A DNA stretch of 64,000 nucleotides from a virus, in IMG/VR virus record IMGVR_UViG_3300050821_002540, positions 1-64,000 of that record; one strand, 5' to 3'. How positions within the stretch are numbered: the stretch's first letter is position 1; every line of letters starts with the position of its first letter. Both the position numbers and the translations under genes were made by a program. The notes below the pieces were generated by a model, which was given only the letters and a program-made list of their open reading frames with translations, did no database searches and was not told where the DNA came from. Below are positions 53,501 to 61,025 of this stretch, piece by piece.

Positions 53501-54559
53501 TAGCGGGTAGACGCTCTGCCCAAAAGCAGTAGTGTCATTGAATGCGGTGCGCATTGCCCTTGATATGTCATTTACCGTTGGTGCGGCACCAAGACCGAAC
53601 GCAGCTAGCGCAACCGTAGCGGGAACAATGACAGCAACGAATTCAGCAACGGTGTCAGCAAGAACGTGCCATGCAGCTACCTGGCCAATTAGCGGAAGCC
53701 TGCCAAGAGCACCACCAAACAGGGTTACCTTTGCTGTAGCCGCAGCACCCCAGAAACCGAACTGAGCAAGCCACCCAGTTCCTGCCTCGAAGAGTGGGAT
53801 CTGATCCCTTATGACCGCATTGTTTGCGATAGCACCAGCTACAGCATCAGCAAATGCTGTCCTGGCGAGTCCGCCATACCTCGCAGCCGCAGTACCGATA
53901 GCGCCCCAGAACCCATAAGTCATCGAGGCAACTCCGGCAAAGCCTCCCATAACCTGCCAGAGCCGGACGATATCATCGTGCGTCATTCCAAAGGCAGAGT
54001 GAAGCTTATAGGAGTCAGCAACTAGGGCATCCATAGCGGCCGTAGTACCACTGCTAATGCCGACATTGAACTTCTGGTCTAGGCCGCTGCCAATCCCTCC
54101 CGTTGGCGTCCCGTAGCTTACAGGAATAACCTCGCTCTGGACTACATGGGGAAGCTTCAGTGGTGCTACATCAAAGCTTACCGGAATCTCTGCACTCAGG
54201 CTGGAGATCTTCTCCATCTGGGTCGCGAGCTGTTCCGGATTAACGTTGATGTCAAGAAGGTCGGAAATACCCTGCTGCTGTATAAGCCTCTTTAGCAACA
54301 TTAGCTGGGTGGTAATCCGGCCGGGGGATATATTGACATCAGCAAGGTCGGCAATTCCCAGGGCCTGTAGCTTTGCCTTGAGCATTGACAACGCAGACAT
54401 CATCTTGTTGGTGTCAATAGAGATCCCGCCGATGTTCTGGAAGTCCTTGCCTAGATCCTTAGCTACCTTCCTGAGTGCCTCCATCTTCAGTAGTGCTGAT
54501 GCGAAGGATGGCCCGGTGAGATCCTTTGCGGTAATCGTGATATTTACTTCATTCGCCAT
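50537..54559 (-). CDS. Tape measure protein with C-terminal transglycosylase
   Basis: 1340 residues. Start 54559 (MANEVNITITAKDLT); a GTG three codons upstream is possible. Long helical body with hydrophobic stretches (about 205-345 and 500-610), then a Gly-rich hinge and an SLT-like domain (about 1215-1310): WNYVAMRESGWNQFATNPSS, GIPQALPFSKM and the A-H-E-A-A-M-N-W-Y pattern. By the usual rule of about 0.15 nm per residue the tail would be near 200 nm. The enzyme domain would open the cell wall during DNA entry. Confidence 0.85.
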   Translation of the reverse strand: MANEVNITITAKDLTGPSFASALLKMEALRKVAKDLGKDFQNIGGISIDTNKMMSALSMLKAKLQALGIADLADVNISPGRITTQLMLLKRLIQQQGISDLLDINVNPEQLATQMEKISSLSAEIPVSFDVAPLKLPHVVQSEVIPVSYGTPTGGIGSGLDQKFNVGISSGTTAAMDALVADSYKLHSAFGMTHDDIVRLWQVMGGFAGVASMTYGFWGAIGTAAARYGGLARTAFADAVAGAIANNAVIRDQIPLFEAGTGWLAQFGFWGAAATAKVTLFGGALGRLPLIGQVAAWHVLADTVAEFVAVIVPATVALAAFGLGAAPTVNDISRAMRTAFNDTTAFGQSVYPLTDGMHKLEDAAKPYTIQLFGDALAVVGANTGKLPPIIDATGRQLEILGARATSALVSGGLGTFLKDGPKDVAMIGEVVANIFGTVGNLLKVVPGYAQILLHAVVGVTGALEALSASHIFQDILNGFLVFHGAALWLGLAASAVLYTTNAFARLLIPLGLVNANFLLFDAAQFFTGLQMIGQGVVQLIRVLFTLGAAADYAAASSWALEGAFTSISALSIVGWAALAAAGIGALVYWLVRSKDATNEMVTATQKFLGQVPVNQLGINLLIQYRDAVAAVNSAQNALDVGGGTYVKTLNDQAAAVKEAAASHGQLTVAQAKELIGTFTYVANAQRLGTVLNDNHALLPVLQKDMSNYSQVLKAAGGNTSLLAAAGITSNDILNATAQTLPGLIIQAKAAADAQNALAIGTGRQAAAANAQRNEFMQETLPALQNVTTAEDNLINVLLGGQQAFISFQQGILQMGKDAQVSGASLTGFNSQSLTLASDLYTTVIPAAQKLSDSLTQQGISQKDLTTVIATQSAEMLTYAGSNLTARDTIIAFINNALGPGTVSLQNLNKWVGQNGTSLTGMNAIVDKSTIKVGGLAGVLNNDLVAAFQASLFKASGAQTAISNMTDAIIHQGINSNAFKSARDQLIADLEKTGLSATDAKNFVNNLQGSVDRLHGKTVNVGVHASGSGTVQARESLGSVLKKLGALSFYSGGGKVPGFGGGDEWPAMLERGEAVIDKDKTKKYAWLFKQMGVPGFASGGVIGGMSGLTDWAGNNESSFINSAWPSFGNSAAGQFLQDAVSYANTLVATKQVTGPTVGGPPAAAPNQNARLAQSMYPQYASGPVWNAWNYVAMRESGWNQFATNPSSGAYGIPQALPFSKMPVAAWPAWAGGQSDPRTQIAWMWNYMASTYGGPIGAAAHEAAMNWYDNGGWLKPGLNIMMNGTGGYEHLTRDSGPGSGGGTFEVVGGSSEFEKFMAEFIRNFVRYKGGGSVQRAFGSRNK

Positions 54560-54818
54560 AGAAATCACCTACCTCTTCTTCCTGAGGATGAGCCATCGCA
54601 ACGATATTAAGCATCCGGATGATACCTGCCTCTTCCTGCAAGATCTGACTTGGCAGGCAGTGAAACCTCTCACACAATCCGATTATGTTCTCGGCCTCTG
54701 CAAGTTCTACAGGCTTTCCGATGCACTCCCCAGTCCTAGTGATTGCTCCACCGAAGTCGAGCCATCGCTGGATTCGGTCTTCGAGGGATTTGGGACAGCC
54801 ACCATCGCCGTCTGCCAT
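54549..54818 (-). CDS. Tail assembly chaperone, frameshift product C-terminal part
   Basis: As an independent frame this gives 89 residues from the ATG at 54818, but it is probably made mainly as the C-terminal part of a -1 frameshift fusion with 54707-55141. The conserved part reads RIQRWLDFGGAITRTGECIG then ELAEAENIIGLCERF. The slippery heptamer lies at 54788-54794. Overlaps the tape measure gene by 11 bases, the standard place for gpGT-type chaperones. Confidence 0.7.
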   Translation of the reverse strand: MADGDGGCPKSLEDRIQRWLDFGGAITRTGECIGKPVELAEAENIIGLCERFHCLPSQILQEEAGIIRMLNIVAMAHPQEEEVGDFYGE

Positions 54819-55141
54819 GCCATCATGAGCTGGGTGATAATAGTACGTTCCTGGGAGTCGATACCGTCCTGATCAGTTGGGACTGGCTGCCCTGCCAGAT
54901 CCTCCAGGTCCCATGACACCAGGTGATTCCTGAACAGCTCCAGGATTCGGTCATTGTCCTTGAGAAGGTCCGGGCTAATCTTGATGTTGCCCTCATCGTC
55001 AGGTTCCGGACTTGAAACTGCAGCCATGAGCATCTCATTGTACTCGCCTAGCGAGCAGCAGCTCATCTTCACGTGAAGGCCATCAAGGGCAGTTCCCTCA
55101 AAGGTAAGGTTGTAGATCGTTGGCTGCGGGCGGAATCCCAT
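54707..55141 (-). CDS. Tail assembly chaperone (gpG-like)
   Basis: 144 residues. IYNLTFEGTALDGLHVKMSC at the N-terminus and a helical body; the C-terminal 27 residues after the slip site (Ser/Thr/Gly-rich) are specific to the unshifted product. Chaperones of this type bind the tape measure protein before tube polymerisation. Located between the tube gene and the tape measure gene. Confidence 0.75.
   Translation of the reverse strand: MGFRPQPTIYNLTFEGTALDGLHVKMSCCSLGEYNEMLMAAVSSPEPDDEGNIKISPDLLKDNDRILELFRNHLVSWDLEDLAGQPVPTDQDGIDSQERTIITQLMMAWQTAMVAVPNPSKTESSDGSTSVEQSLGLGSASESL
54788..54794 (-). promoter_or_regulatory. Programmed -1 frameshift site (CCCAAAT)
   Basis: On the minus strand the frame of the first chaperone reads C CCA AAT, a canonical X-XXY-YYZ heptamer. 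A -1 slip re-reads CCC AAA and enters the frame that continues to 54549, giving a fusion of about 197 residues. The 112-base overlap between the two frames, in the slot before the tape measure gene, is the classic tailed-phage arrangement. Confidence 0.8.
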
Positions 55142-55150
55142 AACTTCTCC

Positions 55151-55567
55151 TTATGCCCAGGTGGGAACGGTACCGTCCGCGAGCGAGCCTGGCACCTGCC
55201 AGGTCAGCTCTGCGGTATTGGCACGTGTGATCTGGTAGTCGGTAATGAGGCAGTTGACGGTGATGATCGGCGTAGTAGTGACAGGGGTAGGGGCGATGGA
55301 CACCGAGCGGGTAACCGAGGTGCCAGTAACAGTCGAGAAAACCGAGTGGCTGAGGTTGGCGCCGTTGTCGAAGATGCCGTTGAGGGTAACGGTGAAGTCC
55401 GTGAGTAGCAGAAGCCGCTCATTCGCGAACTTGTTCATGCCGGTCGTGTCCTCAAGACCACGTGGCGTAGTGAAGGTGTAGTTGGTGATGTCTGTGCCGA
55501 TGTTCTGTAGCGTTGCACTTGCATCCGCCACCTGTAGTGTGCCCGAGAGTCCGGTGAGCTTAGGCAT
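55151..55567 (-). CDS. Tail tube-like protein
   Basis: 138 residues; start 55567 has GGAAGGGG upstream. LTGLSGTLQVADASATLQNI, LLLLTDFTVTLNGIFDNGAN and TPIITVNCLITDYQITRANT suit a beta-rich tube protein of the kind placed just before the chaperones. It could be the main tube protein, with 56033-56986 being a longer relative. Confidence 0.6.
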   Translation of the reverse strand: MPKLTGLSGTLQVADASATLQNIGTDITNYTFTTPRGLEDTTGMNKFANERLLLLTDFTVTLNGIFDNGANLSHSVFSTVTGTSVTRSVSIAPTPVTTTPIITVNCLITDYQITRANTAELTWQVPGSLADGTVPTWA

Positions 55568-55568
55568 C

Positions 55569-56033
55569 TCAGCCCCTTCCAACTATTGTTGCTATCTTGT
55601 CCTGATGGTTCCTGCTGTCATCCACCCAGTCATCTACCCTGCTGTGGATTCTTACTTCCCTGCGCGGGTTGCCACGCCAGTCACCGCCTACCACGAGAAG
55701 CCGTGGAGGCTTGCCGATCGGCACCCTGTGCTCGTCACTCTTAAAGCACCTGTTTCCAGGCCCATAGATGAACTGGATTAGCTCCATACTTATCCGGTTA
55801 GTTGCGTAGGCCCTCGACTTGTCATGAGTCAGGTAGTGGTACTGCTTCTGGCCCAGTTTCGATGTAAGGTCTACCGTAGTCACGAAGCCCTTGAGGTAAC
55901 CATCACACTCATACTCTTCGCACGTGGCCCTGCGCCAGTGCGTAACGAGCGGGGCACGCATCGAATAGCTCTTGTAGTACTGTGGGCCAGCGACCGGCTG
56001 AATCCTGCCATTACTGAGAAGTGCGCCACGCAT
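55569..56033 (-). CDS. Conserved actinophage late protein
   Basis: 154 residues. GPQYYKSYSMRAPLVTHWRR followed by ATCEEYECDGYLKGF, then VGGDWRGNPRREVRIHSRVD and DWVDDSRNHQDKIATIV are a combination I recognise from many actinophages in the tail region. Two Cys near the N-terminus. Function unproven; a structural role is likely from its position. Confidence 0.7.
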   Translation of the reverse strand: MRGALLSNGRIQPVAGPQYYKSYSMRAPLVTHWRRATCEEYECDGYLKGFVTTVDLTSKLGQKQYHYLTHDKSRAYATNRISMELIQFIYGPGNRCFKSDEHRVPIGKPPRLLVVGGDWRGNPRREVRIHSRVDDWVDDSRNHQDKIATIVGRG

Positions 56034-56986
56034 CAGAACGACACCCCAGCAGTCAGGTTCTGTACGAATGTAACCGCGAAGATTGCCTGTGTGAACGTCC
56101 CGGCCGAGACTATCTTGAGGAACTCGTTCACGGTGGCTGTGTTAGCTGTCTGTACACGGTACCCGCCGATAGCTGTCTGACTACCGAAGTCAAGGAGGGT
56201 TGTGTATGAACCTCCTGATGTCGTAGCGTGAGTTACAGTGATATCGATGTTTGTCCCCACTAGCTCTACAATCTGCAGGTACGCCTGACACCCGAACGCA
56301 GTACCTGCACCCTGGTCATAGAACGCACCAGTCGTCGGGCCATTGTCAGTCCTGAGCCCTGCTGTTACCTGACGTCCCCACTCAACACCGAATGCATTAG
56401 CCGCCCAGTCAGCCTTTATGGTGAGGTTCCCGGTATTGTCGCGGTTGGGAGCATAACTGCTTTCCTTAGCAATCATACACGCCGAAGGATTCCCTAGCGC
56501 ATTGCCCTGAAGGTACGAAACGACAACGTCAGCCGACGGCATATTCGCGAGGGCGTTTTGTACTGTTCCGAGCGCGAACCAGTTCCAGGTAGGAGCTGAT
56601 GAGTATGTGATCGAGATCGTTCCGCTGATTGGTACAGAGTACGTACCGGCAGTAGTACCGACCGACACACTGTTAACGAGCACGTTGGTGATAGTACCGC
56701 CAGTGATAGTCACCTTGATCGGGAAGCCGGTCGTATTGGTGACAGGAACGGTAGTAAGCGGTACGCCAGGAGTCGTGATGGTTGGCGTTACCTCAAAGAA
56801 TGAGGTAGCGCTAATCTGTCCATCACGCTGACCATACAGACGAGAGTGCCCCTTCTGTGTAAGAGTGGTAACGTCAAGCAGTGCGATAGCCCCGCTGATC
56901 GTATCGACCGATGCGATGTCGCCGCTCAGGTCGTACCCGCCGACGTAGAAGTTGTCTCCTAGTCCACTTGTCTTATTAGCCACCAT
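56033..56986 (-). CDS. Major tail protein-like structural protein
   Basis: 317 residues. VGGYDLSGDIASVDTISGAI, ALLDVTTLTQKGHSRLYGQR and the later DGQISATSFFEV match a common tail tube pattern (G-x-D-L-S-G...). An extra segment (about 68-130, with repeating TITTPGVPLTTVPVTN) looks like an inserted Ig-like domain. Probably the tube subunit or a decorated form of it. Confidence 0.65.
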   Translation of the reverse strand: MVANKTSGLGDNFYVGGYDLSGDIASVDTISGAIALLDVTTLTQKGHSRLYGQRDGQISATSFFEVTPTITTPGVPLTTVPVTNTTGFPIKVTITGGTITNVLVNSVSVGTTAGTYSVPISGTISITYSSAPTWNWFALGTVQNALANMPSADVVVSYLQGNALGNPSACMIAKESSYAPNRDNTGNLTIKADWAANAFGVEWGRQVTAGLRTDNGPTTGAFYDQGAGTAFGCQAYLQIVELVGTNIDITVTHATTSGGSYTTLLDFGSQTAIGGYRVQTANTATVNEFLKIVSAGTFTQAIFAVTFVQNLTAGVSF

Positions 56987-56987
56987 C

Positions 56988-57185
56988 TTAAAGCATTCCC
57001 TTCAGCATCGGGGCGAGCTTTGCTAGAGCGTCCCCTTGCCCGAACTCCTGTACATATATCATAACCGCACCGTTATAAGTATCAGCATCAATGACTATGC
57101 GAGCTGTTTTGTTTAGCCGTTCCTGGGTAAGAACGCCAGCCTCAACTAGCATCTTCCCGAAGTGCTGGATAGTTATTGCCGTCAT
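56988..57185 (-). CDS. Small hypothetical late protein
   Basis: 65 residues. ITIQHFGKMLVEAGVLTQER then DADTYNGAVMIYVQEFGQGD. Small mixed protein, family not recognised. Overlaps the glycosyltransferase stop by one base. Confidence 0.55.
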   Translation of the reverse strand: MTAITIQHFGKMLVEAGVLTQERLNKTARIVIDADTYNGAVMIYVQEFGQGDALAKLAPMLKGML

Positions 57186-57832
57186 CAGGTAACCTCTCCT
57201 AGCATTGCTGACTTAATGTGCCCTACCTGGACCCCAGTATGCAGGTAGATCCTCGCAGACACCCCAGCACACCGCAGGCAGAATGAGATGTCCTCACCGT
57301 GATCCCTACCGCCAATAACACTTTCACGGAACCAGGCAGGCTGCCCACTTGCCCTTTTCTGAATGTTCTCAAATACTGACCGATGCACCATCATGAACCC
57401 AGCTCCGACAGCATCAACCCTCATTACTGATGATTCCGGTACCGGGTCAATGTAGTTCATTGTCATGCTACCTTCACTATCAATGGTAGCCTTGTATGCA
57501 GCCGGGATCTTCTTTCCGTCCCAGAACACATGGTACAATGCGCTGACGACCGGAAGGTCTACTGGGTCAGCAACCTCAAGGAGTCGGCTGACGGAATCCG
57601 TAGAGAACACTATATCAGTATCCACACAACATAGCCACTCATGATCCTTGCCCAGGAACTGCTGAACCAGTAGGTTCCGGCCAAGCGCGAGTAGAGGGCC
57701 TGCAGAGCTTGAGATGACGCCGCCGATAGCCGGGTCAGCATCCGGGCCAGCCACGGCGTTTAGGACAGAGTTCATGAACTCTGCCCGGATTGTACCAGCA
57801 CTCACAAAACCAATAAGAACCTCGCCGCTCAT
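57185..57832 (-). CDS. Glycosyltransferase in the structural operon
   Basis: 215 residues. VLIGFVSAGTIRAEFMNSVL, then HEWLCCVDTDIVFSTDSVSR with the metal-binding D-T-D (about 71-73) and GGRDHGEDISFCLRCAGVS (about 188-206) give a GT-A/GT2-type fold (ANP1-like). Placed among head and tail genes, it may glycosylate a virion protein. It shows no close resemblance to the other glycosyltransferase at 17890. Confidence 0.75.
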   Translation of the reverse strand: MSGEVLIGFVSAGTIRAEFMNSVLNAVAGPDADPAIGGVISSSAGPLLALGRNLLVQQFLGKDHEWLCCVDTDIVFSTDSVSRLLEVADPVDLPVVSALYHVFWDGKKIPAAYKATIDSEGSMTMNYIDPVPESSVMRVDAVGAGFMMVHRSVFENIQKRASGQPAWFRESVIGGRDHGEDISFCLRCAGVSARIYLHTGVQVGHIKSAMLGEVT

Positions 57833-58311
57833 GTCGTACTCCCCTGGATAAACATGTCATCGATAATGATTGGGATAGTGATTGTCATCACCCGGAACAT
57901 CTGCCTGTCAATCTCAACGTAACCGGCCTGGGCGCTGAGTGGAACCGAGGCAAACATCCCGAGCAGGTCAACGGACCTAACGCCAGCATCACCGCCGAAG
58001 TTAAAGTCTGCCGACATTGCGCCCATAAGGTCAATGGCGGCCGAGAGGACGCTAGGGTCAATATAGTCAAAAGGCTGCTGCCTGAAGTTTGTGTATATCC
58101 GGGCATATAGCACAACGATACCGCTCGTGGAGTTTAGGCCTGACCCCTTGATCGGCACAACGCTGTTCACCCACACAGAACACTCAAGGCCGTTACCCGG
58201 AGCGTTCTTTGGCTCGTGCTGGTTGACATGCTGAAATCTACCAGTAGCAAGACCATAGCTGACTACTTTGTCAAAGACGGTTGTTACGGCAACATCATTG
58301 AAGTTTGGCAT
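57829..58311 (-). CDS. Tail terminator-like protein
   Basis: 160 residues; start 58311 avoids overlap (58323 is the other in-frame start). NFNDVAVTTVFDKVVSYGLA and ECSVWVNSVVPIKGSGLNST: the size and position between the completion protein and the tube genes suggest a tail terminator. The fold is not confirmed from sequence. Confidence 0.55.
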   Translation of the reverse strand: MPNFNDVAVTTVFDKVVSYGLATGRFQHVNQHEPKNAPGNGLECSVWVNSVVPIKGSGLNSTSGIVVLYARIYTNFRQQPFDYIDPSVLSAAIDLMGAMSADFNFGGDAGVRSVDLLGMFASVPLSAQAGYVEIDRQMFRVMTITIPIIIDDMFIQGSTT

Positions 58312-58312
58312 G

Positions 58313-58780
58313 TCATGCCCCATTCATAATTCGGAGGAATGGGGGAAGCTCACGGTAGGCAATAGGCCGGGATATGGCCTCAAGACTTGCCGATATCTTC
58401 CGGAATGCATGATAGCCAGTAAACCGGCGGGGCGGCGGATTCCTCTTGTGTGGCCACACAATAAGGTTCATCTCCGATACGCCCTCGATCCAGTCCCCAT
58501 ACGTGACGGGATCGTCAGATATGACAACCGCATCGGGTACCTGAACGTCATGTATAGCAGCCTGTAGGAAGCCAGCATTTGCCGGCACTGGATTGAACCT
58601 TGGAGTGCCGCCGTGATGGCCAAGGTACATATACTGCGTCTCAAGGTACGCCCTGATCATGGACACGCCCATATCACCAAGAGTTCGCTCAACATGTTCC
58701 TTGAAGCGACCTACCTCACTCTCAGCTAGGCCGGTAACGATCGGGCCGCTAAGGTCAACGGTTATCTCAAGACCTGCCAT
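58313..58780 (-). CDS. Head-tail completion or minor tail protein
   Basis: 155 residues. GRFKEHVERTLGDMGVSMIR then a hydrophilic middle with HHGGTPRFNPVPANAGFLQA and PPPRRFTGYHAFRKISASLE. It resembles HK97 gp10-type proteins in length and position after the connector gene. Moderate certainty. Confidence 0.55.
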   Translation of the reverse strand: MAGLEITVDLSGPIVTGLAESEVGRFKEHVERTLGDMGVSMIRAYLETQYMYLGHHGGTPRFNPVPANAGFLQAAIHDVQVPDAVVISDDPVTYGDWIEGVSEMNLIVWPHKRNPPPRRFTGYHAFRKISASLEAISRPIAYRELPPFLRIMNGA

Positions 58781-58991
58781 CGGTACCGCCTACATTATGA
58801 CGATGCTTGTGACATACAACATGTCCCTTGTAGAAGAGGCCGAATCGCCAGCAGCCCTTTTCATGACAGTTAACCATACGAACAAGTGCACCGGCAATAG
58901 CAAGCTCGCCAAGGTCACTTCCGAACCCTGACCAGAATCCATAGTAAGGGCCTGTACCATTAACACCGAGGTGGATATAGAGCCAGTTCAT
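58767..58991 (-). CDS. Small zinc-type protein in the head-tail region
   Basis: 74 residues. YIHLGVNGTGPYYGFWSGFG then NCHEKGCWRFGLFYKGHVVC: two Cys/His pairs. I recognise this plan (YGFWSGFGSD then C-H-x-K-G-C-W-R) from small proteins next to connectors in Streptomyces and related phages. Role unknown. Overlaps both neighbours. Confidence 0.65.
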   Translation of the reverse strand: MNWLYIHLGVNGTGPYYGFWSGFGSDLGELAIAGALVRMVNCHEKGCWRFGLFYKGHVVCHKHRHNVGGTDGRS

Positions 58992-60091
58992 ATTACTCGC
59001 GTCCTTGCCTTGCGGGTAATCTTGTTGTTCTCCACCCTCTGCCTCAGGTCAGAGATACCGGCTCCGGCCGGTGGGTCACTAACACCATACCCGCCACGGT
59101 TCTGTGTTACTGCCTTCTGCGGGGCCGCCTGACCACCATATGCATTAGGCTCCTGGGTAAGCCACACAACGGCCTCTGCAATAGCTAGCTGCCTTGCGAG
59201 GGATGGCACATCATTGACCACTATTGGGGCGTTGTTGGAGTGTATGGCGGCCGCAGTACCGAGCTGGCCACGGAGGACGTTTATCTGCCTTCGGGCATAG
59301 AGGGTGCCGCTTCCGTGAGATGTCAGGATTGATGCATCCCAGGCCCTCTTGACGACCATTGTATTCCCGACAATACTTTGTATTAGTATCCATTCTGAGT
59401 CTACCTGGAGAACCTCTCCCTGGGTGAACTTCGTGCCATCAGCCACCATGACAATATTGTCTGCAGCGCTAGCGGATGAAAGCCCAGAGTAAGAAATTGT
59501 TGTGTCTATAAATCGTGTTCCTGTTATTATCATCCTCTCCGAGTCAACAATTATGACGTCGCCAACCCCGGTAGACACGCCATCGCTGACGGTTAGGGTA
59601 AGGTCAGTAGCAAGAGCGGAGCTAGCGAGGGTACCGGCCGCCCGCGTCTGCATCCAGTAGCCAAACGTACCCGTTATGGCAATGTCAAGCTGTGGAGTGT
59701 TATTATAGCCAAAGGCAAAGTTCATATCCCGGCGAAGCTCAATCCTGGTAAACGGAGGCCCCTCATTGATCGGATGGCAGATAACAGCCGATACCGGGAT
59801 TACAACAGGATTAGGAAGCAGGCTGCCGGTAGTTACCTGGGTTGGTATTGCAGCCAGCTCGTACTGGTCTAGCCATACCTTCCAGGGGTATGAGTACTGG
59901 TAGTTTGGCCAGTCCCATCGCCGCGTAGCGTCGAGCGGGTAGAACTTCCTGCCGGTCAGGGACTCAACAGCATCGGTAGCGGAACAGATGGCACGGTCAA
60001 CCTGATTGTCGGTGTACGCAGCCTGCTTGACATCGAGTGCCCGGCGTACCTGCTCCCGAGTCGTATAGCATGGCTGATTAACTATAGCCAT
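58988..60091 (-). CDS. Head-tail connector-like protein
   Basis: 367 residues, long for the family. The N-terminal 120 residues (YTTREQVRRALDVKQAAYTD, ATDAVESLTGRKFYPLDATR) are the HK97 gp6-like adaptor, as is ELRRDMNFAFGYNNTPQLDI. The C-terminal half has extra beta-rich sequence (TLTVSDGVSTGVGDVIIVDS, a repeated D-S-E-R/W-M/I-I-I strand). A VWLTQEPNAYG segment near the end is typical of the family. It completes the portal ring. Confidence 0.7.
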   Translation of the reverse strand: MAIVNQPCYTTREQVRRALDVKQAAYTDNQVDRAICSATDAVESLTGRKFYPLDATRRWDWPNYQYSYPWKVWLDQYELAAIPTQVTTGSLLPNPVVIPVSAVICHPINEGPPFTRIELRRDMNFAFGYNNTPQLDIAITGTFGYWMQTRAAGTLASSALATDLTLTVSDGVSTGVGDVIIVDSERMIITGTRFIDTTISYSGLSSASAADNIVMVADGTKFTQGEVLQVDSEWILIQSIVGNTMVVKRAWDASILTSHGSGTLYARRQINVLRGQLGTAAAIHSNNAPIVVNDVPSLARQLAIAEAVVWLTQEPNAYGGQAAPQKAVTQNRGGYGVSDPPAGAGISDLRQRVENNKITRKARTRVI

Positions 60092-60159
60092 TCCGTGCCA
60101 TCCCTTACCCTTGCTGTCTTGGCGCCTCTGTCGAGGGGGATTGCTTATTCAGTTAGGGG

Positions 60160-60191
60160 CCGCTAGGTGGGCGGGGGTCCCCACCTAGCGG
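60160..60191 (-). terminator. Perfect 12-bp hairpin in the late operon
   Basis: CCGCTAGGTGGG (60160-60171) pairs with CCCACCTAGCGG (60180-60191) around an 8-base loop. It lies between the Ser-rich gene and the connector gene on the minus strand. Without a T-tract it may reduce rather than stop transcription, which would lower tail expression relative to capsid. Confidence 0.5.
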
Positions 60192-60216
60192 CGTCTATGG
60201 GACCAGGAAGCCACCA

Positions 60217-60675
60217 CTAGCTGGCACTTCCTCGCTTGCTCCCTTTAGTCACCCGGAGAGTAGCTGCCGCCCCTGCTGGAGCTGAGTCCGCCGAAGAGTC
60301 CTGCTGGCTCTGCTGGCCGGATGTAGTCTCTTGGCCACTGCCATCCGTCGAATGGGCAGAAGAGGATTCCGGGTTCTGAGGCTGGTCCTTGGAGTAGGGG
60401 CTGTCCGTCGTGCGGGCAGGCGACCGGGGGTCGGTCATGGAAGAAGTGCCACTCTTGTCTGGCCTGCTTCCGGATGTCGAGGAGCTGGTACCAGGAGATA
60501 CGTAATCCTCCCTGTCTTCCTGAATGTCTGCTTCCGCTGACCTTGCCGTTGCTAGTCCGAGCTGTTCCTCCTCAGTCTCTGCATTGAAAGCAATCTCTTC
60601 TGTCGACGGATTGTAGTAAGAGACCTTCTCACCGGCAGCACCATTGCTGTATCCGGCATCACTTGCTCTTGGCAT
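60217..60675 (-). CDS. Ser/Gly/Gln-rich hypothetical late protein
   Basis: 152 residues; start 60675 has GGAAGGA upstream. The N-terminal 55 residues (YYNPSTEEIAFNAETEEEQL) look foldable; the rest is a low-complexity Ser/Gln/Asp tract, then a basic end VTKGSKRGS. Probably a disordered linker or scaffold-like protein. No family recognised. Confidence 0.6.
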   Translation of the reverse strand: MPRASDAGYSNGAAGEKVSYYNPSTEEIAFNAETEEEQLGLATARSAEADIQEDREDYVSPGTSSSTSGSRPDKSGTSSMTDPRSPARTTDSPYSKDQPQNPESSSAHSTDGSGQETTSGQQSQQDSSADSAPAGAAATLRVTKGSKRGSAS

Positions 60676-60886
60676 CAGACTTCCTTCCGCCAGTCTTGAC
60701 CTGCGGCTCCGGGGAGACCGTCCCCACCGCCTCATCCTCCTGAGTGCCACTCTCAGGGTCCAGAGCCGCAGGGGCTTCAGTGACCGCGTCCTCGGGCGGA
60801 CGCGGCTTCCTACATTGCGGACATGCATCCAGGCCCATGATGTTTTTGGTGCCGCACTCAATGCAGTCCCAGAAACTTGCCATCAT
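60659..60886 (-). CDS. Zinc-ribbon protein in the head region
   Basis: 75 residues. FWDCIECGTKNIMGLDACPQ with a following C is a four-Cys ribbon (CxxCG...CPxC), followed by an acidic, then basic, disordered tail. GGAAGG precedes the ATG at 60886. Overlaps the genes on either side by 17 and 4 bases. Confidence 0.65.
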   Translation of the reverse strand: MMASFWDCIECGTKNIMGLDACPQCRKPRPPEDAVTEAPAALDPESGTQEDEAVGTVSPEPQVKTGGRKSDAKSK

Positions 60887-61017
60887 GAAACCTTCCAGGG
60901 TCCCCACTCATTAAGCTTGCTGGTTGCCGGGGATGCCTTCCCGACCTTGATAAGCGTTGCAATCTCGGTTGTGACATCGGCGCTACTCGGCCCGGCTGTT
61001 CCTGAGATCCTTGCCAT
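60883..61017 (-). CDS. Small hypothetical late protein
   Basis: 44 residues beginning MARISGTAGPSSADVTTEIA. Start 61017 is fixed by TAGGAGGAATC. No family recognised; it lies between capsid-associated proteins and may be structural. Confidence 0.6.
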   Translation of the reverse strand: MARISGTAGPSSADVTTEIATLIKVGKASPATSKLNEWGPWKVS

Positions 61018-61025
61018 GATTCCTC

